NCBI GenBank assembly: GCA_001414485.1
Contig: LLEY01000296.1
Location: 1 to 46,441 of the forward strand
Direction of reading: 5' to 3'
Length of the DNA stretch: 46,441 bases
DNA from: Calycina herbarum
Taxonomy: Eukaryota > Ascomycota > Leotiomycetes > Helotiales > Pezizellaceae
Part shown: piece by piece, positions 33,700-43,000 of the stretch
How the letters are laid out: each line of letters begins with the position of its first letter
Numbering within the stretch: the first letter of the stretch is position 1
The notes under the pieces: generated by a model
The model's database searches: none
Told to the model about the DNA's origin: nothing
Seen by the model: only the letters and a program-made list of their open reading frames with translations
Position numbers and translations under genes: made by a program

Positions 33700-34290
33700 A
33701 GTTCTTTTACCTTACTAGTACTCTTCGTTAAAAAGCCTAATAGTAATAAGCTACGGTTCTATATCGATTATTAAAAGCTTAATACTCTTATCTAAAACGA
33801 CCTCTACCTAATTCCTTATATTAACAAACTCCTTTTAAGAATAAGGAAAGCTAAGATCTTTACTAAGTTAGATATATAATAAGCCTTCTACTATATCTGA
33901 ATAAACTCTAACTTAGAAGAGATAACTACGTTTAAGACTAGGTATAGAATATATAAATATAAGACTCTTCCTTTTAAACTCTATAATAGACTCGCTATCT
34001 ACTAACGTTATATAAACAACGTCTTAATCGAATATCTAGATAACTTCTATATTACTTATCTAGACGATATATTAATTTATTTAGATAGTATTAAAGAATA
34101 TAAGAAATAAGTTAGAAAGGTTCTAAATCGGCTCTAAGAAGTAGGACTCTAAGTAGATATTAAGAAAAGCAAATTCAGTATTACTCGAGTTAAATATCTC
34201 GGTTATATATTAACTACGAAAGAACTCGAAGTAGACTCTGAGAAAGTAGAACCTCTATATAACTAGGCCTAACCTAGTATTATAATAGAT
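33700..34290 (+). pseudogene. Reverse transcriptase relic
   Basis: The frame reads KLRFYIDY-stop-KLNTL near 33757, the conserved RT block 2 with one stop. YLDDILIY follows at 34057-34080, which is the polymerase catalytic YxDD box. VKYLGYILTTKELEVD is seen after about 34190. Stops interrupt every segment. Confidence 0.88.
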
Positions 34291-34439
34291 GTAAAGTCTT
34301 ACTTAGGCTTTTATAGTTTCTATAGATAATTTATTAAGAACTTTAATAAAATCGTAAAACCTCTAACTACTTCTAATTACTATAATACGCTCTTTAGAGC
34401 TGTTTTAGTAGACACTTAAATACGAGAAAGCTTTTAAAG

Positions 34440-34810
34440 AATTATAGACCTAGCTACTCTTAGTTTAAGCTTTATACTACTTCGACCCCGAACTTAATAC
34501 GAAGCTAGAGACAGACTCTTCTAATAGAGTAATAGCAGATACATTCTTCTAATAACATAGTAATCGGTAGTATTCTATAAGTTTTTACTTCTACGTCCTA
34601 GTTAGTAACGAAGTAAATTAGGAAATCTACGATAAGGAATTATTTATAATTATTAAAGTATTTAAGAAATAGCAGCCTAAACTCATGTTATATCAGAGCT
34701 ATATCGACGTATACTCGGACTATAGATCCTTAGAATACTTTATAATAACTAAGCTACTTATAGCTAAGTAAGTACGATAGATAGAATTCCTATCCGACTT
34801 TAATTTCCAG
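34440..34810 (+). pseudogene. RNase H relic
   Basis: FDPELNTKLETDSSNRVIAD at about 34482-34530 corresponds to the usual RNase H opening with its catalytic Asp. Downstream phrases include YSDYRSLEYF-type residues near 34710 and the linker to integrase. Several stops are present. Confidence 0.7.
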
Positions 34811-35259
34811 ATCCGATTCACGTCTAGAATAGTAAATCAAAAGGCGGATATCCTAACTAGACGTGAGTAAGATATTAAAATATAAGATTAAGTTAAGTTA
34901 GACAGCCGCTCGTATACTCTTGTTAGACCTGTTAGATTAGACTTCTAAATCAACGCCGATCTTACTTAAACCTTTTTATAAAAACAAGCGATATCTATTA
35001 GTATAATTTAGCTGAATATTATACTAGAATATAAGTTAGACCTGATTTAGAGACTAAAGGCAGATAATATATAATTCTTCTAGAAAGAGCGTAGCTAGCT
35101 TAAGAACGGTTATACTATCTCGCTAGATAATTTACTCTTATTTAGAAGACGGCTTTATATCTAAAGAAATACTAAACTCTATACGAATCTAATACGAGAA
35201 GTCTATAACTAAGTATCTAGTGCTTACCTAAGTACTCGAAAGATATACTAGTTATTAGC

Positions 35260-35900
35260 TCCTGCCTACTACTAGATTAGCATAGGTTTAGACTATAAAG
35301 TATACGTAGCTAACTACTAAGTGTGTAGATACTCTTATTCTTAATAAACTAAATAGTAAGGGTTTCTTTACCTACTACTAGTTCTCGATTATCTGATATA
35401 GTATTTATATATAGATTTTAAGTCCTTTCTAAAAGATAAACACGGATATAATACTATACTAGTATTTATTAACCGCCTTAGAAAGGACTTAGTATCTATT
35501 CTCTACTATTCTACGACCGACGCTAGAGAATTAGCTTAACTTTTTATATAATAGATCTATTGTTTTAGACACTGTTCTAAATCGATTACGTCTAATAGAG
35601 GACCTTAATTCGTCTCGGCTTTTTAGACGGAATTCTATTATATTATTAGTATTAAGCTTAAGCTCTCTATAGCTTACTATAAATAAACAGATAGTTAGAC
35701 AGAGATTATAAACCGATATATTAATTAGAGGCTAAGGCCTTTCGTAACCTACTACTAGGATAATTAGAGCGAGTTAATCCCTCTAATAGACCGAGTATAA
35801 ATAACTCTTCTATACTTCTTAATTAGTATAACCTCTTATTAACTTAAGTTTAGACTCGATTTAAGAACTATATAGAACTAGAATACCTTAAAGACTTCTA
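35260..35900 (+). pseudogene. Integrase core relic
   Basis: The frame shows the zinc-finger remnant near 35320 (VCRYSYS), the first catalytic Asp in DFKSFLKDKHGYN (about 35413), and the SNRGP block at about 35591 where the second Asp has become Asn (G-to-A). The TDS-stop-TEIINRYINQRLRP region at about 35690-35735 holds the Glu. The order and spacing are those of Ty3/Gypsy integrase. Confidence 0.85.
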
Positions 35901-36299
35901 TTCTCTAGGAACGATTAAATTATAATAAGGTAGCTAAAATAGCCCGACGTATATACTCGGCCTAGAACGTAGCTAAAGATAATATAACCGAAGCTTAGTA
36001 GAGAATATAAGATAATACGAATTAATACTAAAGAGCTATTAACTAAGATATTAGTAATAAAGTCTACTTATTAATAAGAAACCTTAAGATAAATCGACCT
36101 AGCCGAAAGCTAGCTAAGTAGTAGATAGGACTCTTTGAAATACTAGAACGTATAAGATACTCTTATAAGTTAAAGCTCCTAGAAGGATTATTAATTTATA
36201 ACGTTTTTACTATAGATATACTATCTAAGGACCTGAATACCCCTCTACCTAGATAGGAAGCCTTAGAGCTACCTCTAAAGATTATTCAAGGTATATAAG

Positions 36300-36470
36300 A
36301 ATAGAAAGTTTAAGAGATTCTTACTAGTAGACTTTTCAGAAGACAACTATAGTATTAAGTAAAATAGGTCAGCTACGATTCAGACCTTACTTAGTATTCT
36401 ACTAATAATTTTTAAGGTTTACTATATTAATTAAGAGACTTCTACGTTAAATACCTAGAGTAACTAAGAC
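36300..36470 (+). pseudogene. Chromodomain relic at the integrase C-terminus
   Basis: The frame reads EILTSRLFRRQL, then VSYDSDLT, then NNF-stop-GLLY-stop-LRDFY, with stops at positions expected to be Gln or Trp. The pattern of a basic strand, a GYD-like turn and a Trp-rich helix start fits an integrase-linked chromodomain. In chromoviruses this domain guides insertion into heterochromatin. Confidence 0.65.
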
Positions 36471-36599
36471 TACTCTAACTTCTCTCTAAATAGATACGTA
36501 TATAGGAAATAGATAAGAATAAGTAAAGAGTTTAGAATATCTACTAATCCTAGTTACCTCTAAGTAACTTAAAATCGACAAAGTAGAAGAATAAGAAGA

Positions 36600-37300
36600 T
36601 AATACTAAGTTACTACTAAATAAGATCTAAAGCTTAACCTCCTCTACCTTAGCTGCCTTATTAGCTAGCTATATAGCAGCAGCCTTAGCCTCCTTCTTAT
36701 TATCCTCGTTCTTATAATCCTCCTCCTCGCTATTCTCTCTACCGAAAGGGACCCGAACTAGCTTATCCCTAGGAACCCTCTCTACCTCCGCGTACTTACG
36801 TTTCTTATCTTAATAACTACCCGCGACTTATAAGCTCTTTAGATAGGCTTTAAAGAGGTTCTAAATCTAGACTTATATAGTATTACTAGTCTATTGAAAT
36901 ATTAGTCTAAATCACCTCTGTAACCGTACTAACTAAGAAAGGAATATTTATAGTAACCTCGACGTAAAGCGCCCGAGTCTTCTTAAGAAGCGAGTACTAT
37001 AACTCCGTTATAGTCTTAGGTATCTCCGTAGCAGCAACGACTATAATCTTATTAATAGCCTTAGCGGCCTTCTTAATCGTAACCAGGCTTTCTAAGAGCT
37101 ATAAGATAGTAAAATCCTTCTCTATAAACCAGGGCAACTACGATAGTTAGTATAGGTTTAGACTTAGTTTAGACTTAGGACTGCTTACCGGGATATAAAC
37201 AGCGTTCTATCTAACGTAATACTTATACTTCTTAGATATGTCTTTTACGAAGATATACTCGTACTCTCTGTCTCTAGCTTTTGTCTAAAGGCACTGAACA
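36600..37300 (-). pseudogene. Extra antisense coding relic inside the retrotransposon
   Basis: On the minus strand, low-stop frames appear. One reads NLFKAYLKSL, then DKKRKYAEVERVPRDKLVRV, then PFGRENSEEEDYKNEDNKKE and AKAAAI-stop-LANKAAKVEEV at the distal end. A neighbouring frame upstream carries LESLVTIKKAAKAINKIIVV and KKTRALYVEVTINIPFLVS. The few stops are mostly TAG/TAA at former Gln-like positions. No family recognised. It lies between chromodomain and polypurine tract, opposite in sense to gag-pol. Confidence 0.5.
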
Positions 37301-37849
37301 TAGTAAACGTAGTAGGTATTCGAAAGAGTACTAGTAGAGTAAGGAAGAGGTATTATACTATATAAACTAATTAGTACTCTGAATCAGCCCCGACTCTAAA
37401 GGTGAAAACTTACGTTGTAGGTATATATATATTATATATTTATATATCTAAAGACGTTAGTATAGGAAGATATATCTAATCAGAAGATATTCTTACGATT
37501 TGATTTATTATTATTTATTAGAGAGGAAAGAGGAAAAGAAATCAGAATCAAGAGCGAGTTAGCTACTAATATATAACTAATAACAATAGCTAGCGTATTA
37601 CGATTGTTATTTATTACTATTATTATAAATAATAATAGTAAATAAGTTATAAATACTACTATAGCCTACCGACTTCTACTCGATAGCTAATTAGATCTCT
37701 TTTTTCGTTTATCGCTATTATTATACAAAAGGCGACTAATAAACTATAATTTAAACTATAAACTATAATACTGCCGCCTATAGACACCGCCTACCGATAT
37801 CGTACCGATACCGCACCGATAATACGAAGCCTCGAGGACGAGTCTTTTT

Positions 37850-37861
37850 AAGAAGAGAGGA
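37850..37861 (+). promoter_or_regulatory. Polypurine tract next to the 3' LTR
   Basis: AAGAAGAGAGGA immediately precedes the 3' LTR start at 37862. It is preceded by CTCGAGGACGAG, a phrase common just before the tract in fungal Gypsy elements. It would prime plus-strand DNA synthesis. Confidence 0.75.
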
Positions 37862-38136
37862 TATAATAGAACTATTAGAAATTAATCGGAATTAGAATTA
37901 CTAAGTCTACGTACTGAATAGAATACGATATAGATGTTGTTTCAGGTTTTAGAAAAGCTAGATAGCTTCTAGACTTACTATTATCCGAACCTCTTATAAA
38001 TAGCTGCCTCCTCTCTATCGGGAAAGACTAATTTAGTCTTTTCCTTCGTATTAGAGCCTAGTATTCGGATATGTTATTCTATCGAACGCACTTCTATATA
38101 CCTCTTTTATAGTAGTATCTGTTTCGTACTATTATA
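37862..38136 (+). repeat. 3' LTR (275 bp)
   Basis: Begins TATAATAG, ends CTATTATA and matches the 5' LTR gap-free with transition differences only. Confidence 0.93.
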
Positions 38137-38141
38137 TAATT
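38137..38141. repeat. Target-site duplication, right (TAATT)
   Basis: Repeat of 30627-30631 directly after the 3' LTR. Confidence 0.85.
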
Positions 38142-38870
38142 TATTAAAGCTATATTTAAAGAAGTTATTAGTAAAGAGTACTTAGAAGATCTCGCTTAAG
38201 CTTCTAGTAGCTCTAGAACGTTATTCTAACGCTACTCTAAGACTTAGTCTAGCCTTTAATATCTCTAGCTCGATTACGTACTATATTAATTAATTAATTA
38301 ATTATTAATTAGATTAATAACTTTTGATTAATCTGATTAATAGCTATTAATCTAATCTAATCTAATTATTTCTTATACTAGTCTTAAATAATCGATTTCT
38401 TTCTTTATATACTCGGCTAGGTTTTACGTAAGAGCGAGTAGAGTCCGAGCTTTCCGATTCTTACTAAAAAACTACGATTTTAATAAAATATAATAATTAT
38501 ACTACTTATTTAAAAGATTAGGTGTTTTATTAGCTATATATTTCAGACTCGAGAACTATATATCTCTTTAGAAGAACTGATTTAGTTAATAAAGAGCTTA
38601 GTAGAGCTTATAAAGTATAAAGTAAAGTTTTTTAGTAGTAAAAATAGTATAGAAATCATAAGATATAAATTATAACTTAACTACGTTAGTATACTTTTAG
38701 AAAATTAAGATATAAGGTCTTAGAATATATATCTTAAGTTTATAAACACTTTAAATAATTAGAATATATAGTTAATTTAATATATATTTAATAAAAGACT
38801 AAGATATTATAGTATTTTAGTAAGAATCTAAAAGCTCTAACTCTACTCGCTTTTATATAAAAGTGTAGCC
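38142..38870. repeat. AT-rich RIP-decayed repeat, copy 2, right half
   Basis: 38142-38390 aligns with about 304-565 of the window, including the AAAGAAGTTA, GTACTTAG and CTCGNTTAAGC stretches and the GATTA hairpin. The GC-rich part of copy 1 is here replaced by C-to-T and G-to-A changes. Beyond 38400 no match was seen. The AT-rich block ends abruptly near 38870. Confidence 0.75.
38854..38863 (+). promoter_or_regulatory. TATA-like box at the repeat/gene border
   Basis: TATATAAAAG lies at the last AT-rich stretch, about 180 bases before the first in-frame ATG (39042) of the following gene. It is possibly its promoter, if the gene is expressed. Confidence 0.35.
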
Positions 38871-38879
38871 TCACTCCAC

Positions 38880-39906
38880 TTGGCCTCCAACTACATCTTG
38901 CGGTCTTTTGGTCACAGCGACTCCCGGGACAGTCTAAAAGGGGTGCCTTGTTTCAAGCGAGAAAACCCACCGGTCTGCAAACGGCGGCCAGGAACAGTAG
39001 GAAAGTCTCTTTCTTCATATATTCCAGAGATCGAATGCTTGATGTGGGACATACACCCATCAGAAATAAACGACGTACTGAAATCTAAGTACGAGCTGTC
39101 AGACATTACAACAGAACAACTCAAAGTTTTCATCAAGAATTTTAAAATGCGAATAACGAAGAGTATGAGGAATGAGAACATAGGAGGGGGAAAGAGGAAG
39201 GTGGCGTGTCGTTGTAGATGTGGGATTTTTGGTGACGGAGAGAATACAAAGAACGGGGAGTTGTGTGATAAAGAGCAGGAAGGAGGGGGAGGAAAATGAG
39301 AATGAGGCGGGTTATTGTGAAGCGGGGGTAGACGGAGGGGTCTTTGAACGGGAGGATGCATTTCTAGGAGATCGGCGGATGTGGAACAATCAGGTGGATG
39401 GAGGAAAATCTGGGAATGTGGATCCTCGTCTGATTTCTGGAGAGGCAGCCCAAAAAGGGGCGTTGTATCAACCTCTTTCTTTTGGAGAGAAGGGGTATGT
39501 TGATAGAGAGATAGATGGAGTCTTTGGAAGGGAGGATATATTTTTAGGAGATCAGCGGATGTGTAACTCTGGGAATGTGGATCCTCTTCTAACTTCTGAA
39601 GAGGCAGCAGAAGTGTGGGATGAAATGATAGAGAAGGGGGACCTAGTGGGTGTCGACGACAGTTTTCGTGCTGCCTCGCCTACTCCCAAGACCCACAATC
39701 ACGACAACAGCACCGAGAAGACGAATGCGGGATCAAATTCCAACTGTCAGATTGATCAGTCGAATCACGACCAACGAACTATTCGGAGATCTACCAGAAT
39801 CAAATTGGCCAGGAAGGGCAAGGCACAGGAAATTGATCAGCCGAATCGCGACCGAACGCGTGCTCCTCGGAGATGCATTCGAATCAAATTGGTCAGAAAA
39901 CAGTAG
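38880..39906 (+). pseudogene. Lineage-specific gene with duplicated modules, partial or frameshifted
   Basis: Two overlapping frames carry one protein-like sequence. The first (38880-39299) lacks an ATG until 39042 (MWDIHPSEINDVLK), yet the preceding residues SFGHSDSRDSLKGV and SYIPEIECLMWDI look coding. The 5' end may therefore be lost at the repeat border. The second frame (39220-39906, +1) holds two copies of a module (GVFEREDAFLGDRRM and GVFGREDIFLGDQRM, each followed by SGNVDP). It ends with two copies of a basic motif (RRSTRIKLARK and RRCIRIKLVRK). The frames would join by a short intron or a 1-base frameshift within 39220-39299; no good splice pair was seen. The basic motifs could bind nucleic acid or serve as nuclear signals, which is inference. 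No family recognised. Confidence 0.45.
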
Positions 39907-40452
39907 GGGTTTGATGGTCGAGCGCTGCGGACGAGATTGATTGTTGTTTCAATTCATTTCGGAGAAGGATGTCGCTTCAGTGTACAATAGCTCTGAGTTC
40001 TTAGATTTGGAACCTCACATTCGGTATATATAGTTTGTAGTTCCTGGATTTATTGCCACCTAACCCTTTACATAATCAAGTTGTTTATAACCATGCGCCT
40101 GGTGAGTTCAAGGAGTCCTCACATCAGGCACCAACAACATGACGTGACGTGTTAAATTATCAACATTTTTCGCAAAAAGATACCTAAATACCCCCTAACC
40201 GCGAAATGCAACAAAACAAAATCCCGCAGAAAGTCGACGCTAACGCCCCCTCATCGACTTGTCAATTGACCTAGGTAACGGGGATAGATTCCTCGAAGGT
40301 TTGCATCAAGCAAAAAGCCTCTAAGGCGGATGTACAACATGCAATGAATGTTGCGATTGGGTACACTCGATGGTATGGTAGTGGGTGCAAGGATCTGAGG
40401 TGGATTAATCTCCTAGCAGCTCGAAATCTATTTGTACCATCTTCAAAAGGAG

Positions 40453-40584
40453 ATGTCCATTACACAGTATAAGCAGCTCAGGCTTAGCGAGAAACAAGAC
40501 GAAGTACAGCGACTGTGTAAAGCGTTCATTGAAGATTTCTTCCAGTATACCCGAGATAATGATTGGATGCAAGAGGCCTTTTAA
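40453..40584 (+). CDS. Isolated 43-codon frame, possible exon remnant
   Basis: ATG to TAA with a helical-looking end (CKAFIEDFFQYTRDNDWMQ). No family, promoter or partner exon could be identified; may be a relic. Confidence 0.15.
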   Translation: MSITQYKQLRLSEKQDEVQRLCKAFIEDFFQYTRDNDWMQEAF

Positions 40585-40898
40585 TTCAGCCAGTAATCAT
40601 GCCCAGGCTGTGGAGGAAGCCACCACCAACCAACAGAGAAAAAATAAAGATCCTGCTTGACAATCCTAAAAGGGAGCCCTCCTCCGGCAATCAATTCAGA
40701 GCCAGTAGTCTCAAGTGTTCGTGAATGTCCAGAGAATATACTATTCTATCTACTCTCTACCTTTGCTATATAAACTCTCTTATATAAGATTATCACCGTA
40801 TATAGGAAGATCTACTTAATATACTACTTATTAAAGATAAAATAATAAAATACTTAAAGATCTTCTAAAAAAGATAGTAATCTATTATCTAGCTCCAA

Positions 40899-41011
40899 GT
40901 GTTTAAAACAATTACTTTGAATTACCCTAGAAAGCTGGAACAACGAGAGCTGGGTAGGCAAGGCAGGTGCAAGCCGATGGATTTACTGCCGCTTTTAATC
41001 TCCATCGCGAG
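40899..41011 (+). repeat. Dispersed repeat fragment related to 13820-13990
   Basis: Shares two blocks with the region at 13820-13990, the first in inverted orientation. It follows an AT-rich island and may be the remains of a transposon end. Confidence 0.5.
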
Positions 41012-41351
41012 GGTGGTATTATTGGCTCAATGGTTTGTGGAATTTTCGAATATGACAACCGAAAGAGTGATTTCATTTGGATGGAAGCTCTATTGATGTG
41101 TTTTACTCCACCACTGACTGACATCTAAGCCTTCCTTGTCCACACTGCAACTACCATATTCAAGCCACTAAATACCTCTAGGAGTACAGCGAAAATCAAA
41201 ACACGAATAACAAAGTACTTGCCTCGAGAGACTGAAGGGTGATAGTAACCGCTGACCTCACCATTTAGCAGGTAGCTCGGGTGGGTCTGTCTAAAACAAC
41301 AGTCCCACAATCAAAATGACGAAAAGTCATTCCATATACCCTAGGAACAAA

Positions 41352-42518
41352 CTACCAAATCTTCCAAGTGATAAAAACACCCAGTAGCAACAGGAACATA
41401 TCAATATAAAAAGTCGCAGTCAATGCATCTCTCCAAAAAGCGAAACTGTACATCGCAAGAAGTGAAGTTATCGTCGCAGAAAGAAGATTGACTTTATTAT
41501 TGTCAAGGCGATCGGCACCTGCGTCAACCATCTGAAGAGGCCCTATTGCGATTACCGAACGAGGAGCCTATTTGTTTCTGTACGTAAAAACAAGAGTTTA
41601 TTCTTGAAGCTTGGGAACTTACAGTTACCCCACCACTGCTTTCCACTGCTTTCCACAACTTTCCCTGTGGCAGGATTCATCACAGTTGCTTGAAACCATC
41701 CACCAAGTAAGCTATCCACTAGTGTTCCAACAAAGCCGTGCCATACAATCGGGGTGGGAAGGTAGATTTTGTTCCATATTCCCCCTGAGCATATTGGGAG
41801 AACTAACACGGAGGTAATCGCAATTGTCGCAGCCCCAAGTATACCCGCTAACAAGCCGATGAGAGAAACTCCCTCATTTGTGCCGTGGGGTACCTTTTTA
41901 AGGTACCAAGATGTAATAAGACGCGGTGGTGTCCTTGATAACATTCCTAATTCCGAGGAAAAGGTGTCTGCTGTGACGGTAGCATAATTACAAACCAAAC
42001 AATTAATTAGTTAACACCCAACAAGAGTTGAAAAATAACAGCGACTTACGCCATAACTCCCATCAAAAGGATAACCGGCCTGGTAGCATGATGAACAATC
42101 GTCCAACACTGACCAGCTTTATTTTCCTCTGCGCTGCCCATATAAATGTGCCATACACAGAGGAGGAAGAGGATGGTTGCACAGATTGAGTTGGCGTAAA
42201 CTTGCCCATGACTACGAGCACCCTCTCCGCCTCCGGCGCCGGACGCGTTCATCGTCAAGTGTGCTTTGATCTCATATTTAATCTGTGGATTGCGAGGTCA
42301 GTAGATATTCAACCTGGGACATATTTCGAAGATTTACCGTTGTGACTTTAGTTCTGCCAACAAAGAATACCAGGAGCGAATGGGAGACCCAAAGGGTGGA
42401 GGGTATGGGCGATGGCTGTTATGGCAGCTGCAGCAAGGCCGAGTGGTGTCAGAGAGTTCCTCGAGTAGGCACGATAAAGAAGGCCGGCCACGCCAGGTAT
42501 GGCAAGTAAGAGTCTCAT
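41352..42518 (-). pseudogene. TMEM19/VTE6-like (DUF92) membrane protein, apparently decayed
   Basis: The minus-strand blocks follow the TMEM19 family order: LYRAYSRNSLTPLGLAAAAI (start ATG at 42518), LVFFVGRTKVTT, IKYEIKAHL, GEGARSHGQVYANS, YATVTADTFSSELGMLS, PPRLITSW, VPHGTNEGVSLIGLLAGILG, FVGTLVDSLLGG, and the ending DRLDNNKVNLLSATITSLL. The last exon stops at 41352. Three joins fail as read. A 1-base frame change lies at about 42372-42377 between PFA and LVFF. The expected acceptor AG before YATV is AA (41988-41990). The last exon's frame also does not match any GT/AG pair I could find. It is probably a pseudogene, although unusual splicing is not excluded. Plant VTE6, in this family, acts as a phytyl-phosphate kinase; the fungal substrate is unknown. 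It lies 482 bp downstream of the FPPS-like gene on the same strand. Confidence 0.6.
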
Positions 42519-43000
42519 TTTTCTTCCTCGATGAAAGTTCCAAAAGGACAGGAGTAGAATGAGAGATGATTGCTGCCAGAACTTGGTGCGGAGAGAGACA
42601 TGGAATAGGGGATCCGGGGGAAGGTGTGGGGGTTGTAATGGTAGCACTTTCCGTACATACAGAAGCATCTAGCGTGGTAGTACCACGAGACCTTGCCAGT
42701 TGCACAAGAATCAACAGGCATGGAAATTGGAAGTGGACAAGTATCTTTTGGTTTGCACTTTTCATGAGCTGTGGTCCTGTCTTTTTTTTATTACGATCAA
42801 ATGCGGCGACTACCCATTTCTCCAAATCTAATACTATTGATAAATGTCGTAACGACAGGTCTAGTGCATCTTAAATATTCTTTTCATCTCAAACCAAACT
42901 TCTATAAACCTTCAAAGTTTCACGTGCACTATTTCCCAGCCTTTTAGACAAGCACAAGAAATGCCCAAGAACATTCTCCGCCACAGACTTGTTTTGAAAA

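Larger units (their letters stand above)
30632..38136 (+). mobile_element. Full-length Ty3/Gypsy chromovirus retrotransposon, RIP-inactivated
   Basis: The 7505-bp element is bounded by two 275-bp LTRs and a TAATT duplication. Gag-like, reverse transcriptase, RNase H, integrase and chromodomain relics follow in that order on the plus strand. RT before integrase defines Ty3/Gypsy, and the C-terminal chromodomain defines a chromovirus. Every domain is broken by TAA/TAG/TGA stops at positions one transition from Gln, Trp or Arg codons. No intact frame survives, so it cannot move by itself. A clear tRNA primer-binding site next to the 5' LTR was not recognised. It is a fungal element, inserted inside an older repeat. 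Confidence 0.93.
39907..41351. other. Intergenic region, no well-supported gene
   Basis: About 1.4 kb. A 43-codon frame at 40453-40584 (MSITQYKQLRLSEKQDEVQR...) looks protein-like but isolated. A short AT-rich RIP-like island lies at 40740-40880, and a dispersed repeat at 40899-41011 is annotated separately. No RNA gene recognised. Confidence 0.4.
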
